Source: Agarivorans sp050870875 (GTDB lineage: Bacteria; Pseudomonadota; Gammaproteobacteria; Enterobacterales; Celerinatantimonadaceae). Taken from it: a stretch of 64,000 nt of DNA. The position numbers were made by a program, and so were the translations under genes. Position 1 is the stretch's first letter; every line of letters starts with the position of its first letter. Below are positions 51,244-60,089 of this stretch, piece by piece. The stretch lies in the NCBI RefSeq assembly GCF_050870875.2, contig NZ_CP194041.2:2108001-2172000 (forward strand), in the 5' to 3' direction. A model generated the notes under the pieces. It made no database searches, was not told the origin of the DNA, and was given only the letters and a program-made list of their open reading frames with translations.

Positions 51244-53910
51244 TTAAGGATTATCTAAACTTTGAAAATACTCATCTTGTTGAGGCTCCCAGTCTTCAGG
51301 GTCAAGTTCGACTACCGGGACGGCCTGATTTGCACTGAAATAAATACAAGCGGGAGCGGAATATAAGGGGACACCATCGTAAGAAAATATCGAGTAGTAC
51401 TTAGGAATATTGGGATTACCAAAATCATCAAAAGTGTATTCATCCTTACCGCCATAAATTTTTACGCCATCTTGAGGTGATTTGGGAGGATGAAAGCGAT
51501 TCCGCACCACAAAGGCACCCACAAAATCGTCATTGTCAGGGTTTTTCCAGGTGAGTTTCGCTAAGTTTTTTTCAAGCGTGACCGTGAAGTTTGTCGGGGC
51601 AGCTAAACGGGTCTTCGGACGTTCGATATACTCGATGATTAATTTTGGTTGTTGCTGATTACTCGGATCATTAAGCCAATTTATCAGATCATCTTGGCCT
51701 TTTTTGCTGGCAGAGGTGGAGCGGATCACAAAACAAATGGGGCTATGTTCACTATATAAACGCTCCAGTTCTCCACGACTAAAGCTATCAAAATTGAAGA
51801 AGTGTGGCTTTTTATCGCGTAGCTCAGTATGACTGACTTCGTATCCAATATATTGAATTCGTTGACGTTCTTTAACTGATTGGTAGCTCAAGTTGTCCAC
51901 TTCGGCCAATTCGACCGTGAATCGAATATCTTTTTTGGGGCCCAAGAAGTTGGTGTTTTGAATGACGAGATAGGCATCGGTAATCACGGTTCGTTGCGGG
52001 TCGGGCATCGCCTGCATAGCGAAGGCCAGTTGCCCATAAACTTTTTCACCTTCAGGGTCATAACCCGAAGCTAATTTGCCATTTTCAATTCCTTGTCGAT
52101 AGATACTATTGACCATTGTAGGGTAGAGTTCTACACGCTGTGGTCGACGTGTATAGGTGAGTTCAATACTGGGTCGATAGTGAATGCCTGAACCAAAGCG
52201 ACCAAAGCCAATATCAAACTGCATCATCTGCGATTCGTGCCCTCGGGGAAGCGTCGTGGGGCCGTCGATACGGATCACCAGACTGCCTTGTTCGATAAAC
52301 TGTTCAAGTAATTTGCGCTCTGCACCGTTAAACGACCAATGACTCCAGACCCCTTGGGTTAACTTATCTGATTCGATGGCTTGACCGGTGTGTAGTACTT
52401 TGGCGTTTTTGATGGCTTCAAAGTCGCGAATATCGGAAATACTCGCGGGATCGAGTATTGAAATCCCCCATTCTCCGTAGTTTTCTATTTTTGCACCAAC
52501 ACGGTTGAGAGGGTAAAGCGAGAATGATGCGGCTTCAATTTGAGCATCGTCGGGGACTCTATCTAGTTTAAATTCAATGACGCCGTAGCAAACGCCTCGA
52601 GATTTATTCACTCCAATAAATAACGAGTTGTTCCCAAAATGTTCTCGATTTTTTTCTTGAGTGTATTGCCCTAGATAGCCAATATCGTTGCGCAGCGGAA
52701 ATAAGGTTCGGCTAAATTGATGTTGCGCGAGGTCGGTTTTTAATTTCACTTCTGGCGCATAGGGGCCGCAGATCTGCTGTTTTGCATGAACCGCCCTAAT
52801 TTTGTAGTAATAGTAGCTGCCGCTTTGCAGTTGAACATCGGTAAAGCTGGTGGATTTGGTGATGCCCACTAAGTTGTCATCTGTACAGGGACTTTTATGT
52901 TGCTGGTTGCGATAAATTTCGAAATAAACATCCTCGTCACCGGAATATTCCCACTCTAAAGTGGCTTCATTGGCGGCAAGTGCGTTAATCGTGAAGTTGC
53001 TCACTCGCTGCGGCGCGAGGGACGAGTAACTGATTGCTGAGTTAAGTGCGAGTACCAGCGCGGGAATGTTTTCGTTCACGCTTTGGGTCATGTTTTCCAT
53101 GTAATCGGGAATATTACGAGTGCCTACCTCAACAACGGTGGCAATGATGCCTTTGTCGTAATAGTACTCTCGGCCGCTACCATTAATTAAATTGGTGGGG
53201 GGCTTGCCACGATGTATCCCATATTGGGTACCCGAGACTTTTTGGATTTCATGTGCCATGTTGGCGCATAGGGTATTTAAGTCAGTGGTATCGACTTCGG
53301 CTTCATGATTAAATTTATGCGCAGGGAAAAATACGTTGCCTTGCGAGTGGTAATCTAGCGCGATCGTAATATTGTGATGGTTGTCGACAAAGTCTCTAAT
53401 CGCTCGAGTTTCTGGTTCAGAAAAGGCTTCAGGACCACCATAGGTGGTGGCATTGGTATCGTTACGGTGTTTGAAACGAGTGCCAAAATTGCGGTTTAGA
53501 TCGACGCCAAAGCTACCATCGCCGTTATCTCTGCGGTTTTTTCGCCAAAAAGAAAAATGAGTGCGAGAAAATTCAAAACCATCGGGGTTAAGGCAGGGCA
53601 CAATATATAGGGTATTGCGACTCAAGGCTTGCTGAAGCTTTGGGTTAAACTGATGATTGTCGATAATGTATTTGATGAAGCTATTGGCCAGTTCGATACC
53701 AATCCATTCTCGGGCATGAATGGTTCCCGTATATAACAGTGCAGGCTTGGTGTTGGCATTGGCTAAACCTAAGGAGAGAGTGGCTAGAACAATAGGGCGA
53801 TTTTCCCAAGTATTCCCAATGCTTTGCACGTGGATTAAGTCTGGGTAGTCAGCCATTGCTTGTTCAAGAAAAGCCATCGTATCTTTATAAGAAGTATATT
53901 GTTTTTTCAT
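51244..53910 (-). CDS. M14 zinc carboxypeptidase with fibronectin-type III and C-terminal domains
   Basis: An 888-residue protein. The peptidase domain (about 1-300) has the zinc ligands HxxE in TIHAREWIGIE (H65, E68) and a later His in ALDYHSQGN; DLNRNFGTRF for substrate binding; and the catalytic Glu in ATVVEVGTRN. It resembles carboxypeptidase A/T. FN3-like domains lie at about 305-395 and 775-865, with beta-rich sequence between. There is no signal peptide, although relatives are usually exported. It is third on the strand after two ATP-grasp genes, with 146 bp and a hairpin between. Likely to trim or recycle the peptide made by them; substrate unknown. Confidence 0.85.
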   Translation of the reverse strand: MKKQYTSYKDTMAFLEQAMADYPDLIHVQSIGNTWENRPIVLATLSLGLANANTKPALLYTGTIHAREWIGIELANSFIKYIIDNHQFNPKLQQALSRNTLYIVPCLNPDGFEFSRTHFSFWRKNRRDNGDGSFGVDLNRNFGTRFKHRNDTNATTYGGPEAFSEPETRAIRDFVDNHHNITIALDYHSQGNVFFPAHKFNHEAEVDTTDLNTLCANMAHEIQKVSGTQYGIHRGKPPTNLINGSGREYYYDKGIIATVVEVGTRNIPDYMENMTQSVNENIPALVLALNSAISYSSLAPQRVSNFTINALAANEATLEWEYSGDEDVYFEIYRNQQHKSPCTDDNLVGITKSTSFTDVQLQSGSYYYYKIRAVHAKQQICGPYAPEVKLKTDLAQHQFSRTLFPLRNDIGYLGQYTQEKNREHFGNNSLFIGVNKSRGVCYGVIEFKLDRVPDDAQIEAASFSLYPLNRVGAKIENYGEWGISILDPASISDIRDFEAIKNAKVLHTGQAIESDKLTQGVWSHWSFNGAERKLLEQFIEQGSLVIRIDGPTTLPRGHESQMMQFDIGFGRFGSGIHYRPSIELTYTRRPQRVELYPTMVNSIYRQGIENGKLASGYDPEGEKVYGQLAFAMQAMPDPQRTVITDAYLVIQNTNFLGPKKDIRFTVELAEVDNLSYQSVKERQRIQYIGYEVSHTELRDKKPHFFNFDSFSRGELERLYSEHSPICFVIRSTSASKKGQDDLINWLNDPSNQQQPKLIIEYIERPKTRLAAPTNFTVTLEKNLAKLTWKNPDNDDFVGAFVVRNRFHPPKSPQDGVKIYGGKDEYTFDDFGNPNIPKYYSIFSYDGVPLYSAPACIYFSANQAVPVVELDPEDWEPQQDEYFQSLDNP

Positions 53911-54014
53911 ATTTGGCCTACTGCCAGGTTTTTTGCAAAGCCTGCATTTCTTCCTTGAGAGTGTACTTTAGTTACTGTTGTGGTGTTCAATCATCATACG
54001 AAGCAAGCTCCGTT

Positions 54015-54040
54015 CCCCCTTAGTTTACAGAATAAGGGGG
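54015..54040 (-). promoter_or_regulatory. Hairpin between the ATP-grasp and M14 genes
   Basis: CCCCCTTA and TAAGGGGG, a perfect 8-bp stem with a 10-base loop in the 146-bp gap. No T tract follows on the minus strand, so it may set differential expression or mRNA stability rather than terminate. Confidence 0.45.
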
Positions 54041-54056
54041 ATGGTTCGTCAATCAT

Positions 54057-55259
54057 TTAGTCTGGTTGTTGTTGCGGGCTTGATTCGTCTGCTTCTTCTG
54101 AAGAGGGAATATCGCCTTGGCTTTGCGTACCAGCACTTTGCATGGTCGCTTGCCGGGGACTTGTGGATGATTGATTTCGCGGGTAGTTATCCTGACGATT
54201 CCAAACTTCACTTGGCCACTCTTCTGCACCGGGGATCGGATTTGTTGAAACAATGGGGTAATTATCCTCGCTAAGTGCGGTAAAGGTTTCACCACTGTCA
54301 CAGCTGGGAAAGTACTTTCGGCCAAAGGTGATATACCGCATCGTTCGCAGGATCGAAGCGCTCATTTTGCCTAGCTCTTCCCAGTTGTATAGTGGAATAT
54401 TAGGCAATTTAAATTGCCCGTCGGATAAGTTCCACATCAGGTATTGGCCTATCCAGTCTCGAATATAGGGGAAGGCGGCAAAGGCGGTGGCGCATTCTAG
54501 AATGCGCAATTTACCATCGATACCAACAGCGATGTCACAGGCCCAATACTCGGCCTTGGCGGCTTTGGAGACTTGAACTGCCAAATCTAACACCTCTTTG
54601 GGGACATCCTGATAATCCATGCTGCCGCCTTGGCTGGTATTGGTTAGCCAATCGCCTTCGGGAGGACGGCGCCAAAAAGCGCATACCGGTTTATGGCCAA
54701 TCAGCATCACCCGTATATCGGCGCTCATGGGGACAAAGTTTTGCAGGTAAACCGGATAGTATTTTTTTTCGGCGAGTAAGGCTTTGGCTTCTTGAAAGTT
54801 GTCTACTTTATGGACAAAGTAACCACCGTAGTTTGATGGCCCGTAAGATTTTTTGATGATCTTGGGGTAAGTAGTGGTCTTTAAGAATGCTTCGGCTTCG
54901 GCATATTCATAAAAAATATCGGTGGGCGGAATGGGGATTTGGTATTTTTCACAAAAATGAGTGACATTTTCTTTCGATTTATTGCTGAATTGAGTATCTA
55001 GTGAGGGAATAAATCGAACCTCTGGCAATTCGCGTGCAATTTGTCGAAAAGTTTCGTAGGCCGTTGCGGGAATATTACCAATGAGTACTTCGATTTTTTT
55101 TTGCTTCACTTCTTCGATAAAGCGATTTTTATCGTGTCCCCAATGGTAAACCACGGTTTCAATTGTATTTGGCCAGCCTTTAAAATTAGATTTGTCGAAA
55201 AATCTTAAGACGTGGTCTAGATAAAGTAGGCCTAGTTTAGGCAGTCTGCTGTTGCTCAT
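54057..55259 (-). CDS. ATP-grasp ligase B (RimK-like fold)
   Basis: A 400-residue protein. N-terminal pre-ATP-grasp domain (LGLLYLDHVLRFFD...). ATP-grasp: YPKIIKKSYGPSNYGGYFVHKV with the nucleotide-binding Lys and glycine-rich loop; VYLQNFVPMSADIRVMLIGHKPVCAFWRR; LTNTSQGGSM; and CDIAVGIDGKLRILECATAFAAF supplying metal-binding Asp/Glu, with ECAT in place of the usual EVN. The C-terminal 70 residues are low-complexity, rich in Ser, Gln and Pro. It probably activates a carboxylate as an acyl phosphate and joins it to an amine. Its start overlaps ATP-grasp A by 23 bp. Confidence 0.85.
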   Translation of the reverse strand: MSNSRLPKLGLLYLDHVLRFFDKSNFKGWPNTIETVVYHWGHDKNRFIEEVKQKKIEVLIGNIPATAYETFRQIARELPEVRFIPSLDTQFSNKSKENVTHFCEKYQIPIPPTDIFYEYAEAEAFLKTTTYPKIIKKSYGPSNYGGYFVHKVDNFQEAKALLAEKKYYPVYLQNFVPMSADIRVMLIGHKPVCAFWRRPPEGDWLTNTSQGGSMDYQDVPKEVLDLAVQVSKAAKAEYWACDIAVGIDGKLRILECATAFAAFPYIRDWIGQYLMWNLSDGQFKLPNIPLYNWEELGKMSASILRTMRYITFGRKYFPSCDSGETFTALSEDNYPIVSTNPIPGAEEWPSEVWNRQDNYPRNQSSTSPRQATMQSAGTQSQGDIPSSEEADESSPQQQPD

Positions 55260-56229
55260 ATATGCTGTCTTCTATTCGGTCAACTAAGGGGAGAGGTTGG
55301 GTGTTGGTAAATATAGTGCGCTCTACTAATTCAACAATGGCATCAATTTTTCTCGAGTTAAAATCGATCCCCAGTTTTTCTTGTTCCGGTGTGGCAAAGG
55401 CAGGAATGCCGTTGACTTCCAACACTACATATTCTTCGGTATCTAAGTCATAAAGTAGGTCGACGCCAGCAATCTCTAAGCCGGTAACCTTAGCTGCCTG
55501 TATGGCGAGTTCAATCACTTCATCTGAGGGATGGCGGGTAATCACGCTGCCACCACTGGTGATGTTGGTCTTCCAGCTATCGGTGGGCGCTTTACGGCCG
55601 TAACAACCGATGTACTTACCGTTGACAACGTCGACACGATAATCAGTTTTATCGTAATTGATGTATTTTTCTAAGTAAAAGTGCGGGACATCGAGTCGAT
55701 TTAAAAACGGTACCAGCACATCTAAAGAACGCTCGTCTTCGATCTTCACGATCCCTGTTCCGCCCCAGCCATCGGTTGGTTTGTATACAACTCGGCCATT
55801 CCATTCACGAACCGTGTCGCGTAGCCCTGAAAAATCTTCACGATTAAATAAGCGATAATCGGCACTGCGTATGCCGGCTTGATTGAGCGCGTAAGCGGTT
55901 AAAAATTTATCTTCGGACAGAGAAAAGGCTTCAAAATTATTGATAGTTGGCACCAATTTATTGATCGCTTGATATAAATACATTTGGAAAGGTGTTTGTT
56001 GGCCTGCATTATAAGAGAAGAATAAATCGAGTTGCTCCATGGCAATACCATTACAGATAATCTCGCCATTTTGCGCTGAGGCTTGTGCTAAATCTAAGCC
56101 GGTAATTACGTTAATCCCACGTTGTGCTAATTGCTTGATAATGTTGTTCTGGATGGTGTCCCCACCGCTGTTTTGATACATCCACATCCCTATGGTAGGG
56201 CCATTTTTATCTACTAGATTCTTACCCAT
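55237..56229 (-). CDS. ATP-grasp ligase A (RimK-like fold)
   Basis: A 330-residue protein with an AAGGGG site before the ATG. NLVDKNGPTIGMWMYQNSGGD begins the pre-ATP-grasp domain. ATP-grasp motifs: GRVVYKPTDGWGGTGIVKI (Lys and Gly loop), YLEKYINYDKTDYRVDVVNGKYIGCYGRKA, WKTNITSGGSV, and LEIAGVDLLYDLDTEEYVVLEVNGIPAF with the metal-binding EVN. These are the features of amino-acid/peptide ligases such as RimK. First gene of the operon, translationally overlapped by the second ligase. An M20 peptidase gene is divergent 256 bp away. Confidence 0.9.
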   Translation of the reverse strand: MGKNLVDKNGPTIGMWMYQNSGGDTIQNNIIKQLAQRGINVITGLDLAQASAQNGEIICNGIAMEQLDLFFSYNAGQQTPFQMYLYQAINKLVPTINNFEAFSLSEDKFLTAYALNQAGIRSADYRLFNREDFSGLRDTVREWNGRVVYKPTDGWGGTGIVKIEDERSLDVLVPFLNRLDVPHFYLEKYINYDKTDYRVDVVNGKYIGCYGRKAPTDSWKTNITSGGSVITRHPSDEVIELAIQAAKVTGLEIAGVDLLYDLDTEEYVVLEVNGIPAFATPEQEKLGIDFNSRKIDAIVELVERTIFTNTQPLPLVDRIEDSIYEQQQTA

Positions 56230-56485
56230 AAAAGCCCCTTAAGACCAGAATTCATCACGTTCAAGGTTTATTTCCATTAAACCTATGGTCTAAATCAGCA
56301 ATATTAATGCCATTAGATGTCGTTACCATTTCAATGGTTCACTTTTTGCAGTAGACAAATGGCTTCGAATGATATGGGGGTTTAGGGGCGCTTAAGGTTT
56401 GCGAGCGTTAGCGACCTATAAGGGCCGCTCCTTAAGGGAATATAGCGATTTTTAAGGCTTTAAAAATAATGAGGAACTAAGCGAG
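56230..56485. promoter_or_regulatory. Divergent promoter region of the ATP-grasp/M14 operon and the M20 gene
   Basis: A 256-bp gap holding both promoters. TTAAACCTATGGTCTAA near 56277 and GCGACCTATAAGGGCCGC near 56411 are weak dyads; no known operator recognised. Confidence 0.35.
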
Positions 56486-57589
56486 ATGCTGAACTTTGCC
56501 CAATTGAAAAGTATTATCGATTTAAACTCTTATACAAAAAATAAAGCGGGGGTTGACCAAAATGGTGCAGTGTTTCGCGCTTGGATGGAGCAACTCGGCT
56601 ATATCACCGAAGTTTTTCGGCGAGAGCATATTGGGGATCATTTGCTATTTACCAGTCGATATAACTCGGCATTACCACGGGTATTGCTATTAGGCCACCT
56701 TGATACCGTATTTCCTCCCAATAGCTTTGAAGGGTTTCGTGAAGACTCCGACTGGGTGTATGGGCCCGGCGTATGTGATATGAAAGGCGGTAATATTGTT
56801 GCTTTAGAATCGCTTAAGGCTGTGCGCTTGGCTCACGGCGGACTGGCTAATATCGATATGTTGTTGGTTAGTGATGAAGAAAGCGGCAGTGATGACAGCA
56901 AATACCTGAGTGCGGAATTGGCTAAAAATTATGACATTTGCTTGGTATTTGAAGCTGCTGGGGCCGAGCATGAAGTGGTGACTGAGCGTAAAGGTGTCGG
57001 CACGTTTACCATTCACTTTGAAGGCAAGGCTGCTCATGCGGGGAATCATTACGCCGATGGTTGCAATGCTAATTTGGCGGCGGCACAGATGCTGATTGCC
57101 TTGACCGATTTAACGGATCTAGCTGCTGGTAGCACCGTAAATGTGGGAAAAATTTCGGGAGGGATAGGTGCCAATACGATTTCACCGAAAGCTTCAATTG
57201 TTGTTGAGCTGCGCTATACCCAAATCAAGGAACGAGACCGTTTACTTGCCGGACTTGAACGCATTGTCGCCGAGCCAAAGGTTGCCGGTGTAATCGCTTC
57301 GCTGGAAGGGGGGATCCAACGCGATGTGATGCAGGCATCCGCTGAGCAAGCTGAATTACTGTCAACGATAGCCGAAATTTTAGATTATCCATTAAAAACC
57401 GAGAAGCGAGGTGGGGTGAGTGATGCTAACATCGTGTCGTCAGCCGGGGTGGCGACTCTGGATGGTTTTGGGCCGTATGGTGATGGTGACCACACGGTTC
57501 ATGAACGCGCCAGTAAACAGAGTTTTGTGCGACGGATCGACGAGGTCACTAAAATCTTGTTAGCTTTTAATGCGAATGCTTCGCTATAG
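56486..57589 (+). CDS. M20-family peptidase, CPG2 (glutamate carboxypeptidase)-like
   Basis: A 367-residue dinuclear zinc hydrolase: LLLGHLDTVFPP (His, Asp), GPGVCDMKGGNIVALE (bridging Asp), VSDEESGSD (catalytic and metal-binding Glu pair), KGVGTFTIHFEGKAAHAGNHYADGCNAN at the dimerisation domain, and GPYGDGDHTVHERASKQS (last His and Glu). CPG2 types release C-terminal Glu or other acidic residues from amides and peptides. Divergent from the ATP-grasp pair, suggesting a role in turning over or maturing their product. Confidence 0.9.
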   Translation: MLNFAQLKSIIDLNSYTKNKAGVDQNGAVFRAWMEQLGYITEVFRREHIGDHLLFTSRYNSALPRVLLLGHLDTVFPPNSFEGFREDSDWVYGPGVCDMKGGNIVALESLKAVRLAHGGLANIDMLLVSDEESGSDDSKYLSAELAKNYDICLVFEAAGAEHEVVTERKGVGTFTIHFEGKAAHAGNHYADGCNANLAAAQMLIALTDLTDLAAGSTVNVGKISGGIGANTISPKASIVVELRYTQIKERDRLLAGLERIVAEPKVAGVIASLEGGIQRDVMQASAEQAELLSTIAEILDYPLKTEKRGGVSDANIVSSAGVATLDGFGPYGDGDHTVHERASKQSFVRRIDEVTKILLAFNANASL

Positions 57590-57606
57590 GTGCCGGAAGA
57601 TAACAG

Positions 57607-57635
57607 TGTTTTTAGCATTGTAAATGCTAAAAACA
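57607..57635. repeat. Perfect 13-bp inverted repeat after the M20 gene
   Basis: TGTTTTTAGCATT, loop GTA, AATGCTAAAAACA, 17 bases after the stop. T runs lie on the inside of one arm, so it may be a terminator for transcription from the left or a mobile-element remnant. Confidence 0.5.
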
Positions 57636-57953
57636 GATCAGTGAGGGGGCTATTGTTCTAATACTCACGATTGGCCAAAACGAGTTTGAGCGGCCACTTA
57701 TGCAACGGTGTTTGGAATTAGCGTTAGTATGGAATCGTTGACGGTGACGCGCTTAGCATGGGGGCTGGAAGCGAGTTCAGCCCTCGCTTTTTGTGGGTGG
57801 TTTTGAGTTCTGTATTCATGTTTTTTAGTACTTGGGTATTTGACGCCAGTTTACCAGGGAGTGGCATAATAATTTGGACACTGATGGGGGACACGAGGAT
57901 TTGAGAGGTTTTAATTCAGTGAACTCAATCTGTTTTGTTACCGCATTGACAAG
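57636..57953. other. Non-coding stretch between the M20 gene and accD
   Basis: No gene. CATAATAATTTGGACACTGA near 57865 resembles the outer end of an insertion sequence, but no transposase fragment was found. Confidence 0.35.
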
Positions 57954-58820
57954 CTATACATCCTGCTGAATCGTTGTATTTGTCATTTTAGCGATGAGTC
58001 CACCAACTCGTTTGCGCATCTCACGTCTATCCACAATCATATCTAGAGCACCATGCTCTAAGAGGAACTCACTCTGCTGAAAACTCTCGGGTAATTTTTC
58101 TCGAACGGTTTGCTCGATAACACGACGCCCCGCGAATCCGATCCTTGCTTTAGGCTCGCCAATGTTAATGTCACCCAACATAGCTAAGCTAGCTGAGACA
58201 CCACCAAAAGTTTGATCTGTTAGTACCGATATGTAGGGGAGTTTAGCCATTGATAATTGATTCAAGGCAGCGCTGGTTTTGGCCATTTGCATCAGAGCCA
58301 TTAGCGACTCTTGCATTCGAGCACCGCCACAAGCAGAAAAGCATACGAACCCACAATTTGCATCAATGGCAGCGTCAACTGCCTGAACGAAACGAGCCCC
58401 TACAACTGACCCCATCGACCCTGCCATAAATGAGAACTCGAATGCGCAGGTCACAACAGGTATCCCCATTAGTTTTCCTTTCATCACCACGAGCGCATCT
58501 TTTTCTCCGGTGCTTTTTTGAGCTAGAGCAAGGCGTTCCTTATATCGCTTCAGATCCTTAAAATTTAGCAAATCTTTCGGTTCATGTTCACTGCCAATTT
58601 CAGTTCGTTCCCCTTTATCCAGAAAACTTTCTATTCGTTGGCGTGCAGCCATCCGCATGTGGTGTTCACATTTTGGACACACCGCCAGATTCTTTTCAAG
58701 AGCTATACGGTATAAGATCTGATCACAAGAAGGGCATTTAGTCCATACTCCCTCAGGAATCGACGCTTTACGTGTACGAATGATGTTCTTCTTCTCTAGT
58801 AGCTTTTCTAGCCAACTCAT
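57954..58820 (-). CDS. accD: Acetyl-CoA carboxylase carboxyltransferase beta subunit
   Basis: A 288-residue protein. N-terminal zinc ribbon CPSCDQILYRIALEKNLAVCPKCEHHM (C-X2-C-X15-C-X2-C). The carboxyltransferase core: DALVVMKGKLMGIPVVTCAFEFSFMAGSMGSVVGARF, CFSACGGARMQESLMALMQM, SVLTDQTFGGVSASLAMLGD and GEPKARIGFAGRRVIEQTVREKLPESFQQSEFLLEHGALD. It forms the alpha2beta2 carboxyltransferase with AccA that makes malonyl-CoA. It is shorter at the C-terminus than E. coli AccD (304). The usual neighbours (truA, dedA, folC) are absent; instead it is divergent from a LysR gene. This may be a second, regulated copy. Confidence 0.93.
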   Translation of the reverse strand: MSWLEKLLEKKNIIRTRKASIPEGVWTKCPSCDQILYRIALEKNLAVCPKCEHHMRMAARQRIESFLDKGERTEIGSEHEPKDLLNFKDLKRYKERLALAQKSTGEKDALVVMKGKLMGIPVVTCAFEFSFMAGSMGSVVGARFVQAVDAAIDANCGFVCFSACGGARMQESLMALMQMAKTSAALNQLSMAKLPYISVLTDQTFGGVSASLAMLGDINIGEPKARIGFAGRRVIEQTVREKLPESFQQSEFLLEHGALDMIVDRREMRKRVGGLIAKMTNTTIQQDV

Positions 58821-58836
58821 GGGAAACCTTATTCAG

Positions 58837-58856
58837 ATACCTTTAGTGAAGGGTAT
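58837..58856. promoter_or_regulatory. Candidate LysR binding site between accD and lysR
   Basis: ATACC-N10-GGTAT matches the T-N11-A dyad form of LysR boxes and lies 17-36 bp upstream of the accD start codon. Confidence 0.5.
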
Positions 58857-58877
58857 TGTATTAGCCTGTATTTGGTA

Positions 58878-58915
58878 ATAAAGTGGCAATTATTGGTTTA
58901 ATAATCCCACTTTAT
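58878..58915. promoter_or_regulatory. Inverted repeat in the lysR promoter/leader
   Basis: ATAAAGTGG (58878-58886) and CCACTTTAT (58907-58915), perfect 9-bp arms, enclosing a second ATTAT...ATAAT dyad. It ends 12 bases before the lysR start; an operator or an mRNA hairpin. Confidence 0.45.
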
Positions 58916-58927
58916 GGGACAAATGAG

Positions 58928-59827
58928 ATGCTAGACAAGATTGAACAGCAGTGGTTAAAAAGCTTTCACTGTGTCTATGAGAACAATAGCTTTAAACGGG
59001 CTGCAGAATTTCTAGGTTTGCCGACATCAAATGTTAGTCGCCATATCGCTTTGCTGGAAGATCGACTGGATACACGACTATTTGACCGAACGACCCGCAG
59101 AATCGCTCCAACAGATGCGGGAGAACATCTTTATTTACGCACACAGCCATTGCTGGACAAGCTTAATGATGCTCTTGAGGAAGTGACTCAGCACTCTCAT
59201 CAGGTTATGGGTCAGCTTAAAGTCTTAATGCCTGATTCGCCTGCTTTAGCCCAAGCATTGGTTTCTTTTTGTACCCAGCACCCCTCGGTTTCATTATGTT
59301 GTGATACCAGCATCAGTCCGAAAGAAGATTTGCTTGATGGATTCGACATCGTTCTAAGTTTTCATCGTGGGAAGCTAGAAGACAATAATTGGGTAGCGAA
59401 GGAGATTAAATGCTGGCCAAGTGCTGTAGTGGCATCCCCCAAAATCTTACAAAGCTTTCCTAGGCCTTTTCAGATTACCGATTTGAAACATGTTCCGTGT
59501 ATCAGTAGCTTTACCGCGATAAATGGAACTCCGTGGATATTCAAAAACGCTAAAGGTGAGCTTATCACTCAAAAGGTACAGTCTTCCTTTAAAGTGAACA
59601 GCGGGCACCTTGCCAAAACAGGGGCAATATCTGGTTTAGGTTTTGCGATACTACCTATCGAATTTTGCCAGGCTGAGATATGTTCGGGCACTTTGGAGGT
59701 GGTAGAGATGGAGTATCAGCCTGATAATTTAGTGCTGTATGCTTTTTATTCTTCTAGAAAGCACTTGGCTAAAAAAATTCCGATGTTCATTGAGCATCTC
59801 AAATACCACGCAAATATAGTCAATTGA
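58928..59827 (+). CDS. LysR-family regulator divergent from accD
   Basis: A 299-residue protein starting MLDKIEQQWLKSFHCVYENN, with the ATG after AATGAG; the upstream extension to 58883 reads through the hairpin and is not supported. HTH: FKRAAEFLGLPTSNVSRHIALLEDRLDTRLFDRTTRRIAPTDAGE. The effector domain (GQLKVLMPDSPALAQALVSF...) is of the CrgA/AaeR-like group. Divergent orientation and shared dyads suggest it controls accD. Confidence 0.88.
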   Translation: MLDKIEQQWLKSFHCVYENNSFKRAAEFLGLPTSNVSRHIALLEDRLDTRLFDRTTRRIAPTDAGEHLYLRTQPLLDKLNDALEEVTQHSHQVMGQLKVLMPDSPALAQALVSFCTQHPSVSLCCDTSISPKEDLLDGFDIVLSFHRGKLEDNNWVAKEIKCWPSAVVASPKILQSFPRPFQITDLKHVPCISSFTAINGTPWIFKNAKGELITQKVQSSFKVNSGHLAKTGAISGLGFAILPIEFCQAEICSGTLEVVEMEYQPDNLVLYAFYSSRKHLAKKIPMFIEHLKYHANIVN

Positions 59828-60089
59828 ACCTAAAGTACCATCCTAAAGGCTAGGGTTAGAGCACGCTGACAATCCATTCGTATGTTCTTTTTCTAGCTTA
59901 GTATGGGGCAAAACGTGTTTTTTATGTCCTAGCCAGCTTGCTGGCGAATTGATGCACTCCGAAGAGGCCAGATGATCGCGACAATTAAATAGAGGAAAAG
60001 GCGTTAGTTGGCCCTATCGAAGCTAGTATCAACTGGGGCAGAAACGGGAGCAATCGAGATTGACGTATAAAGCGCACAACCCTTTCCAT
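59828..60089. other. Intergenic stretch between lysR and the RHH-protein gene
   Basis: About 260 bp, convergent side; no gene or terminator that I can support. Confidence 0.35.
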
